5,637 bases of DNA, taken from the NCBI GenBank assembly GCA_029858145.1, contig JAOUFP010000214.1, positions 1-5,637 of the forward strand, given 5' to 3'. The position numbers and the translations under genes were made by a program. The notes under the pieces were generated by a model that was not told where the DNA came from, searched no databases, and saw nothing but the letters and a program-made list of their open reading frames with translations. Below, piece after piece: positions 1-4,875 of this stretch. The stretch comes from Nitrospirota bacterium. GTDB taxonomy: Bacteria > Nitrospirota > Thermodesulfovibrionia > Thermodesulfovibrionales > UBA6898. The stretch's first letter is position 1. Every line of letters begins with the position of its first letter.

Positions 1-2
1 GC

Positions 3-902
3 CACAAGTTTCCTAAGGCATTGGTCGGCTCGATCAAGCGCGCAAAATACGGACAGGTAGATGTTAAGCTGGGCATTATATTTGGTGTTTCTGCAGAGGC
101 AGGGGTTCTTTATGGTGCGCATATTCAGGAGAGCATTAAAAAGGCTTACGGTGATGCCGGCTCCAATCTGTATGTCAGCGTTGCTTTTGTGGTAATCCTC
201 GCGATCGTAGGCGGATTTGTGCTGAGAGACGCAATGAAAACACGTAAGGACGGGACTTCTGATCAGGAAGAGAAGGTTACGAAGCTCGCGAAGTGGGTGC
301 AGTCGGTCAACATCCCCTACACCATGGTATACTTTAAAAGCCTGAATGCGAGAATTTCAGTCCTTTTCACAATACCCCTGGGCATTGCGACCGGCTTGCT
401 TGCTGCTACGATAGCTGTCGGCGGCTTTATTGGTGTTCCTTCTATGATCTATGTGCTTGGTGCGCCGAGCCTTATGGCATCGGCTACGGAATTGGTGGTG
501 GCATTCGTTATGGGACTCGGTGGATCGTTTAAGTATGCGATGAGCGGCCTTGTCGATATCCGCCTTGCCATGATCATTCTCGGCGGTTCTCTTTTCGGCA
601 TCCAGCTCGGGGCGATGGGAACCACATATGTTAAACCCTTTATGATTAAGCTGGTTATGGGTACCATAATGGTAATCGTTCTTTTCAGCCGGGGACTGAT
701 GATTCCTGTGTATCTTTCCAAACTTGGTCTTATCGAAACGCTTGGTGAGACGACGGTTAAGGTATTAAAGACCACGAGTTTTGCCATTATGATATTCGCG
801 TTGGGTTCCGGAGCCTTTATCATCTTACGCGCAATGTGGATCGGCCGGCGTGAGGAAAGACTGGCTATGCAGGAAGTTTTGGAGCACGGTAAAGCTTCAT
901 AA
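3..902 (+). CDS. TauE/SafE-family membrane permease, 5'-truncated by window edge
   Basis: This is the C-terminal 299 residues of a polytopic inner-membrane protein of the TauE/SafE (formerly DUF81) family, whose studied members export sulfite, sulfoacetate or related anions. The frame is open to the left edge (codons read H-K-F-P-K-A before the TTG at 21), so the true start lies outside the window. Counting from that TTG, hydrophobic segments lie near residues 17-35, 50-68, 112-148, 151-177, 180-200, 209-232 and 253-275. The second family repeat is visible as GGFIGVPSMIYVLGAP around 134-149. A charged cytoplasmic-type loop (RDAMKTRKDG onward, about 69-105) separates the two halves. The stop codon overlaps the ATG of the next gene (TAATG), so the permease and the stress protein are probably translationally coupled. 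Family assignment is firm; the substrate is unknown. Confidence 0.88.
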   Translation, partial: HKFPKALVGSIKRAKYGQVDVKLGIIFGVSAEAGVLYGAHIQESIKKAYGDAGSNLYVSVAFVVILAIVGGFVLRDAMKTRKDGTSDQEEKVTKLAKWVQSVNIPYTMVYFKSLNARISVLFTIPLGIATGLLAATIAVGGFIGVPSMIYVLGAPSLMASATELVVAFVMGLGGSFKYAMSGLVDIRLAMIILGGSLFGIQLGAMGTTYVKPFMIKLVMGTIMVIVLFSRGLMIPVYLSKLGLIETLGETTVKVLKTTSFAIMIFALGSGAFIILRAMWIGRREERLAMQEVLEHGKAS

Positions 903-1753
903 TGGGTAGATATAAAAAAATACTTGCTGCCATCGATGGTTCGGAATCGAGCATGCACGCATTACAGGAGTCTTTCAAGTTCGCCTGTAATGAAAAATGC
1001 TGGATAACCGTAACCTCGGTGGTGCCTCCCTATGTAGGTGATCTTGCAATGGTCGGAGTGAGGGATATCATGGGTTCCATGAGAAAACCCTGTGAAGATG
1101 CCCTGAAGAAGGCCGAGAAAATGGCTCGGGAGGAAGGAGTATTGATAAAGACTGTCTGCGAGGAAGGAGAGATATTCGAAAGGATTTCTGATCTTGCTGC
1201 AGCGGAAAATTGTGATCTGATCGTTATGGGCAGAAGGGGCCTCCACAGGCTTGAAAGGTCATTGGTCGGAAGTGTTACCGCCAGGGTGATAGGGTATAGC
1301 CAGAGGGATGTTCTTGTTGTACCTCGTGACACCCGGGTAGGATTTAAGCGTGTGCTTGTGGCTACCGACGGATCAAGGCAGTGCGGGCCCGCAGTGGAGA
1401 AAGCGATAGATTTCTCTAAATCTTACGGTGGAGAGATAATAGTGGTATCAATCGTTGACGTCCCTGCCGAGTTTTATGCAGAAGCACCTCAGGTGGTGGA
1501 AGATTTGGCACGGAAGGCGCTTGGATATGTGGAAGAAGTTAAAAAGCAGGCAGGCGTCTCTGGAGTGAAGGCTGAGACTTTTGTTAAAGAAGGAGAGGCA
1601 TATCAGGCGATTATTTCTATTGCAAAGGCAAATGATGTGAATACTATTGTTTTAGGATCTCACGGGAGGACCGGGTTGAAAAGACTCCTTATGGGAAGCG
1701 TTGCAGAAAAAGTGATCGGCTATGCACCATGCCCTGTGCTAGTTACGAGGTGA
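902..1753 (+). CDS. Tandem-domain universal stress protein (UspA family)
   Basis: A soluble cytoplasmic protein of 283 residues made of two fused Usp domains, about residues 1-142 and 147-283. Each domain begins with a beta strand ending in the nucleotide-contacting Asp (AAIDGS, D12; VATDGS, D156). Each carries the ATP-binding signature G-2x-G-9x-G-S: G110, G113, G123-S124 in domain 1 and G252, G255, G265-S266 in domain 2. Domain 2 has the usual GSHGRTGLKRLLMGS wording, while domain 1 has the variant GRRGLHRLERSLVGS. Both should bind ATP or a related nucleotide, which is known for this motif class; the physiological role is not known. The start is the ATG that overlaps the permease stop by one base. 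No good Shine-Dalgarno lies at normal distance (a GGAG sits 17 bases away), so translation probably depends on coupling to the permease. The stop is followed by the convergent terminator. Confidence 0.93.
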   Translation: MGRYKKILAAIDGSESSMHALQESFKFACNEKCWITVTSVVPPYVGDLAMVGVRDIMGSMRKPCEDALKKAEKMAREEGVLIKTVCEEGEIFERISDLAAAENCDLIVMGRRGLHRLERSLVGSVTARVIGYSQRDVLVVPRDTRVGFKRVLVATDGSRQCGPAVEKAIDFSKSYGGEIIVVSIVDVPAEFYAEAPQVVEDLARKALGYVEEVKKQAGVSGVKAETFVKEGEAYQAIISIAKANDVNTIVLGSHGRTGLKRLLMGSVAEKVIGYAPCPVLVTR

Positions 1754-1811
1754 GTTAAGCAAGCAAAAAATAACCAGATACGGCATAATGCTAAAGTAAT
1801 TAATGAGGTTA

Positions 1812-1848
1812 AAATAAAAAGGCAGCTGTAAGGGCTGCCTTTTTATTT
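1812..1848. terminator. Bidirectional intrinsic terminator between convergent genes
   Basis: A perfect 15-bp inverted repeat (1812-1826 pairing with 1834-1848) with a 7-base loop (1827-1833). The core GGCAGC/GCTGCC is extended on both sides by an A-rich left arm and a T-rich right arm. Transcripts from either strand therefore form a GC-core hairpin followed by a U-rich tract. It lies 58 bases after the stop of the tandem Usp gene and 17 bases beyond the stop of the - strand Usp gene, so it serves both converging units. Confidence 0.9.
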
Positions 1849-1865
1849 GTAGCATAGGAAAATGA

Positions 1866-2282
1866 TTATGTTTTCACTACCAATACTGAGCAGGGAGCAT
1901 GGCCTATGACCTTGGATGTGACACTTCCCATCAACAGCCTTGTAAGTCCGGTTCTTCCGTGACTTCCCATGACGATGATGTCGGCCTTTTTCTTCTTTGA
2001 GATATCAACGATCATTTCATAGGCATCACCAACGTGAACCTCTGCTTTAGCCTTGATTTTTTCGGCCAATGCCTTCTCCAGGGCTTTTTCCGCCTGTTTT
2101 TTCAGTTTTTCTGTCATTTTATCAGTGAGACCCGGTGCCTGCGCTTCAAATTCATCCGTGATGTCTACGACGCTGAGTAACAGAAGACTGCCTCCGGATG
2201 TTTTCGCGAGCTTTATAGCTTCCTGCAGGGCCTTATTGCTGAATTTCGAGCCGTCATATGCCAAAACAATGTTCTTGTACAT
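1866..2282 (-). CDS. Single-domain universal stress protein (UspA family)
   Basis: A 138-residue cytoplasmic protein, the normal length for one Usp domain. The first strand ends in LAYDGS with the nucleotide-contacting D10. The G-2x-G-9x-G-S ATP-binding signature is complete (G106, G109, G119, S120), and the chain ends in the usual PCSVLVVKT strand. A Lys/Glu-rich helix runs from about residue 52 to 78. Over the 30 residues from the signature onward it matches domain 2 of the neighbouring tandem Usp at 25 positions. It is the last gene of the - strand operon. Its ATG follows the upstream TGA after one base, and its AGGAGG site lies inside the end of the upstream gene, so the two are translated together. 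It is likely a nucleotide-binding partner of the permease module, but its exact role is unknown. Confidence 0.93.
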   Translation of the reverse strand: MYKNIVLAYDGSKFSNKALQEAIKLAKTSGGSLLLLSVVDITDEFEAQAPGLTDKMTEKLKKQAEKALEKALAEKIKAKAEVHVGDAYEMIVDISKKKKADIIVMGSHGRTGLTRLLMGSVTSKVIGHAPCSVLVVKT

Positions 2283-2283
2283 A

Positions 2284-2700
2284 TCAGTGCCCTCCTGCCT
2301 TCAGCACACCTGACGCAGCAAGGACCAGCACGAGAACTTCAATGATCGCGAGGAAGGCATAGACCGTGTCTTTTTTCCTGAAAAGTATGGGTATTATTCT
2401 TATATAGCATAAAATGGTGACACCAGCGAGAAAGGCTATCGGGATGAAGTTAAGGAAATCGCCCTTGCCGACCATGCCGAGCCAGGTCCAGCCAGGATGG
2501 ATGTCCGTAGCCTTGAGATAGTCCTTCACAGACATAGTCCAGTATTTAGGCAGCTCGTCTACTGGTATATAAGGTGAGAAAATTCCAAACAGATAAATGA
2601 TGAATGTGATGACAAGCATAAGCAGCCCGACCTTCATTCCGAGATCGAGGAGTTTAGCATATGCAAGCTGTTCCTCTGTAGCCTGTAATTTATTAGTCAT
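2284..2700 (-). CDS. Small three-helix membrane protein of unknown function
   Basis: I cannot assign a named family. The 138-residue protein has three clear hydrophobic helices, about residues 22-42, 84-106 and 112-134. Between helices 1 and 2 is an extra-membrane stretch rich in aromatic residues and Pro (about 43-83), including PKYWTMSVKDYL and HPGWTWLGMVGKGDFLNF. The C-terminus is short and ends in GGH. The start is well supported: AGGAGG at 2712-2707 lies 6 bases before the ATG. It sits between a TauE/SafE permease and a Usp gene in one apparent operon, 35 bases after the permease stop and one base before the Usp start, which suggests an accessory subunit of the exporter. The membrane protein family DUF1634 is also found beside TauE/SafE genes and is the first one to compare, but I see no motif that proves membership. 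Confidence 0.82.
   Translation of the reverse strand: MTNKLQATEEQLAYAKLLDLGMKVGLLMLVITFIIYLFGIFSPYIPVDELPKYWTMSVKDYLKATDIHPGWTWLGMVGKGDFLNFIPIAFLAGVTILCYIRIIPILFRKKDTVYAFLAIIEVLVLVLAASGVLKAGGH
2291..2296 (-). promoter_or_regulatory. Shine-Dalgarno of the single-domain Usp gene, inside the upstream ORF
   Basis: A full AGGAGG on the - strand, 8 bases before the ATG ending at 2282. It lies within the last codons of the small membrane protein gene. It fixes the Usp start and indicates tight co-translation, with TGA-T-ATG at the junction. Confidence 0.85.
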
Positions 2701-2735
2701 CTTGTTCCTCCTGTTAAATTTTAACGTTTATTTTC

Positions 2736-3710
2736 TTAATTCCAGATACCAAGGCCTTTAAGCAATGCCCTTGATCCTGCAAAGAGAAGCATCGCTATTA
2801 CGATATATCGCACAGCTGCCGGCTTTGTCTTGGCCAGAATCCGGACGCCAACAATCGACCCGAGCATTATGCCGATGATTGAAGGAGCTACCATCATCGG
2901 CAGGACAGCACCGTTATTGACATAGATCCAGGCAGCTGAGGTGTCAGTAATCGAAAGCAGAAACTTGCTCGTGGCTACTGAGACCTTTAATGGCGCGCCC
3001 ATCATAAGATTCAGGACAGGCACATTTGCCCAGCCTGCACCAAGACCGAACATACCTGCCATTACGCCGATGATAACAAAAGTTGCCAGACCCTGAGGGG
3101 TCCTATGGATCTTCCAGTTGATGTCCTGACCTGTGGAGACCTCATGGTAAACTCCGCTGATGCGAAGAGCAGAAGAAAGATTGTCCGCCTGCTTGACCTC
3201 CGGATACTCTGATTTCTTGGCCATCAACATAATTGCAACGATACCAAGAATAGTGCCGCCCAACGCGATATTGACTATCTTGGCCGGTAAAGCAAGACCC
3301 AGCATAGCGCCCACAATCGCGCACGATGATGCGATGAGGGCAACAGGCAGGGCCAGTCTCAGATCGGCCATGCCTTTTTTGAGCAGACCCGGACCAGCAG
3401 CAAGTGCTCCTGCAAGTGCCACAAGAAGGCCGGCCCCTCTCACGAAATCAATATGAAAAGGGAAGAAGCCACCGATGATGGGAACGAAGAGAACGCCTCC
3501 TCCAACGCCTCCCAAGACCGCTACAATACCCAGCAGAAACGTTACAATGAAGAGGATCAGGGGCCAGCCCCACCAGGGCATGCTTGATTCTGCTGCCGCG
3601 GGCGCAACGGGCGCCGCCACATCTGACGTGGCAAAAACAGAGCTGCTGATAAGAAATACTGCAAAAACAATTGCAAGGAAAGACAAGTACTTCACATGTT
3701 GTCTTGACAT
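2736..3710 (-). CDS. TauE/SafE-family membrane permease with N-terminal signal-like extension
   Basis: A complete 324-residue inner-membrane protein of the TauE/SafE anion exporter family. Both halves of the family's internal repeat are visible: GGVGGGVLFVPIIGGFFPF (about 67-85) and GMFGLGAGWANVPVLNLMMGAP (about 219-240), each followed by a helix rich in small residues. Hydrophobic segments lie near 49-66, 71-86, 92-110, 119-141, 145-163, 209-234, 267-290 and 302-318. A polar loop (164-207) joins the halves. The first 27 residues look like a signal peptide (hydrophobic 8-22, then SSSVFA) and lead into an Ala/Pro linker (31-42); many family members start directly at the first transport helix. 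The gene follows the GntR regulator by 26 bases, pointing to control by that regulator. The substrate may be sulfite, an organosulfonate or another anion and cannot be read from the sequence. Confidence 0.92.
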   Translation of the reverse strand: MSRQHVKYLSFLAIVFAVFLISSSVFATSDVAAPVAPAAAESSMPWWGWPLILFIVTFLLGIVAVLGGVGGGVLFVPIIGGFFPFHIDFVRGAGLLVALAGALAAGPGLLKKGMADLRLALPVALIASSCAIVGAMLGLALPAKIVNIALGGTILGIVAIMLMAKKSEYPEVKQADNLSSALRISGVYHEVSTGQDINWKIHRTPQGLATFVIIGVMAGMFGLGAGWANVPVLNLMMGAPLKVSVATSKFLLSITDTSAAWIYVNNGAVLPMMVAPSIIGIMLGSIVGVRILAKTKPAAVRYIVIAMLLFAGSRALLKGLGIWN

Positions 3711-3723
3711 AATTAAAATGTAA

Positions 3724-3729
3724 CCTCCT
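3724..3729 (-). promoter_or_regulatory. Shine-Dalgarno of the permease gene, with unusually long spacing
   Basis: A strong AGGAGG on the - strand in the 26-base gap between the regulator stop and the permease ATG. Thirteen bases separate it from that ATG, longer than the 6 and 8 bases seen for the next two genes. In-frame ATT codons (3719-3717 and 3713-3711) lie closer, but no ATG, GTG or TTG does, so I keep the ATG at 3710. Confidence 0.65.
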
Positions 3730-3736
3730 TTGATTA

Positions 3737-4498
3737 TTATCGGATGCGTTCGAATTCTGTCTGAAATTTATACCTGTCACTGCTGCCGAGAAATCTTGTG
3801 TAACCGACCGGGGTGTTATCAGAGCTGAAAAGCAGTCTGTGTACCGCGAGCACCGGAATACCTTCCTTGAAGCCAAGGTATTCAGCCGGATAGCCCTGTA
3901 TCTGCTGCACTTCGATTGTCTGCACCACTCTGAATATTTTTTTAACAGCCTTTTCCTGCAAAATCGAATAAAGAGAATTATGAATGATGTCAATCTGTTC
4001 TATTTCCGGCAGCATGGGGTAGGGAATGAATGATTCATCAAGGTAAGCGGGGCTGCCATTAACTACTCTTCTGCAAAGAAAATGATAAATCTTATCGGTT
4101 GTCTTCAGGTATGCCCTGATATCCGTGGGTGGTTCTATTATTCCCCTGAAAAGGACCTCCTTCTCTGTCTTCACCTCCTTTCCGAACATTTCTTCTGCCA
4201 ATTGTGTTTTCATGGCAAGACCTACCACGGGGAGAACACTGACTACGAAAGTGCCTTTCCCCTGAAGTTTCATCAGATAACCATCTGACACCAGGTTATT
4301 GACCGCCTGCCGGACTGTAATTTTGCTTACACTGTGTTGTTTGCATAATTCTTCTTCTGAAGGAATGCGTTGATTTAACCGCCAATTCCCGGACTTGATT
4401 TCCTCGAGAAATATTCTGGTAAGCTGAATATAGAGCTTCTCCTGGTTAAACCGGTCAATTGTTTTGATATGCAACGATGATGTTTCAGAATGCATCAT
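3737..4498 (-). CDS. GntR-family transcriptional regulator, HutC/FarR type with UTRA domain
   Basis: A 253-residue DNA-binding regulator of normal family length. The N-terminal winged helix-turn-helix covers about residues 20-86. It shows the GntR signature IPSEEELCKQHSVSKITVRQAV, here residues 45-66, then a leucine-containing helix and the wing KLQGKGTFV (77-85). The C-terminal UTRA ligand-binding domain runs from about 98 to 250, with the typical strands LCRRVVNGSPAYLDESFIP (141-159) and PVGYTRFLGSSDRYKF (230-245). HutC-type proteins are mostly repressors released by a small effector, often related to the pathway they control. It is the first gene of the - strand operon, so it probably regulates itself and the permease. 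The start is MM at 4498-4493. No Shine-Dalgarno precedes it, and the predicted promoter ends six bases away, suggesting leaderless translation. The effector is not predictable. Confidence 0.93.
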   Translation of the reverse strand: MMHSETSSLHIKTIDRFNQEKLYIQLTRIFLEEIKSGNWRLNQRIPSEEELCKQHSVSKITVRQAVNNLVSDGYLMKLQGKGTFVVSVLPVVGLAMKTQLAEEMFGKEVKTEKEVLFRGIIEPPTDIRAYLKTTDKIYHFLCRRVVNGSPAYLDESFIPYPMLPEIEQIDIIHNSLYSILQEKAVKKIFRVVQTIEVQQIQGYPAEYLGFKEGIPVLAVHRLLFSSDNTPVGYTRFLGSSDRYKFQTEFERIR

Positions 4499-4566
4499 GT
4501 TGTCATGATATTATAATGATATGATGATGTCAAGGGGAAAATGATAAATCATGGTAAAACAATGAT
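4494..4566. repeat. Cluster of ATGAT/ATCAT pentamers over the regulator promoter (candidate operator)
   Basis: Eight copies of ATGAT or its complement occur in 73 bases. ATGAT lies at 4505, 4516, 4521, 4524, 4541 and 4562; ATCAT lies at 4494 and 4548. Two pairs form inverted repeats: 4494-4498 with 4505-4509 (6-base spacer, spanning the start codon) and 4541-4545 with 4548-4552 (2-base spacer). GntR proteins bind short dyads and commonly regulate themselves, so this is a plausible operator region. The sequence is AT-rich and some copies may be chance. Confidence 0.4.
4505..4533 (-). promoter_or_regulatory. Sigma70-type promoter of the regulator operon, predicted leaderless
   Basis: On the - strand a perfect -35 TTGACA (4533-4528) is followed after exactly 17 bases by TATCAT (4510-4505), a 5 of 6 match to the -10 consensus. 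The regulator ATG begins at 4498, six bases after the -10, so transcription should start at or within a base or two of the A of the ATG. A TATAAT also occurs at 4515-4510, but only 12 bases from the -35, too close to be its partner. Confidence 0.7.
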
Positions 4567-4875
4567 TATTTGTTACATTTAGAGTATTATATAGGCATTG
4601 ATTTTAAAAATGGACGAGGATTCTTGCCGTATGCCTGCCTCTTGAGGTGGGAGATGAAATACTCGCCAATAAATAAGAAATGGAATTGTTTTGTTCTTTT
4701 TTTATGATTCTGGTCTTTATTTTTGAAAAGAACTGTCAGAGAATGATCGCTAAAGGTTTTGCCGTAGGGCAAGATGATTTTACATTAACGACAACCCCCG
4801 AAATCTAAATAGATATTGTTACCCTCAGGAAAGAGCTTCTTTAATTCAGATGCAATTGAATAATTACTGTAAAGT
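4534..4875. other. AT-rich intergenic region between divergent gntR-type regulator and glnD
   Basis: About 340 bases with no convincing gene. It holds a T-rich stretch near 4684-4725, an 8-bp inverted repeat (GTTCTTTT at 4693-4700 with AAAAGAAC at 4726-4733, 25-base spacer), a 6-bp pair AGGCAT/ATGCCT (4593-4598 with 4631-4636) and a weak 5-bp hairpin near 4759-4772. None forms a good terminator or a riboswitch I recognise. The region is long enough for the glnD promoter and an upstream control site. Confidence 0.5.
4816..4845 (+). promoter_or_regulatory. Possible glnD promoter (weak)
   Basis: TTGTTA (4816-4821) and TTTAAT (4840-4845) match the -35 and -10 consensus at 4 and 5 of 6 positions with an 18-base spacer. 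This would give a leader of roughly 25 bases before the ATG at 4876. In such AT-rich sequence a match of this quality may be accidental. I saw no sigma54-type GG-N10-GC element closer to the gene. Confidence 0.25.

Noticed and set aside
449..1332. Several open frames on the - strand opposite the permease and tandem Usp genes
   Set aside because: They lie antisense to two well-supported genes, have no recognisable domains and are explained by the codon pattern of the + strand genes.
2713..2725. Small palindrome GTTAAA-T-TTTAAC just upstream of the small membrane protein's ribosome site
   Set aside because: Only A/T-rich 6-bp arms in an AT-rich gap; too weak to call an operator or terminator without conservation.
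3448..3993. A 181-codon - strand frame overlapping the permease start and the regulator end
   Set aside because: It is a shifted frame over two real genes, with a Cys/Arg-rich translation and no family features.
4510..4515. Perfect TATAAT on the - strand upstream of the regulator
   Set aside because: Only 12 bases from the TTGACA and no acceptable -35 at 16-18 bases; the TATCAT at 4510-4505 with 17-base spacing is the better -10.
4693..4733. Inverted repeat GTTCTTTT/AAAAGAAC in the glnD upstream region
   Set aside because: AT-rich arms with a 25-base spacer and no U-run of terminator type; probably chance in low-complexity sequence.
4587..4772. A 61-codon open frame on the - strand in the intergenic region
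   Set aside because: It begins with TTG, lacks a convincing Shine-Dalgarno, and its Lys/Phe-rich translation reflects AT-rich sequence; no family motif is visible.
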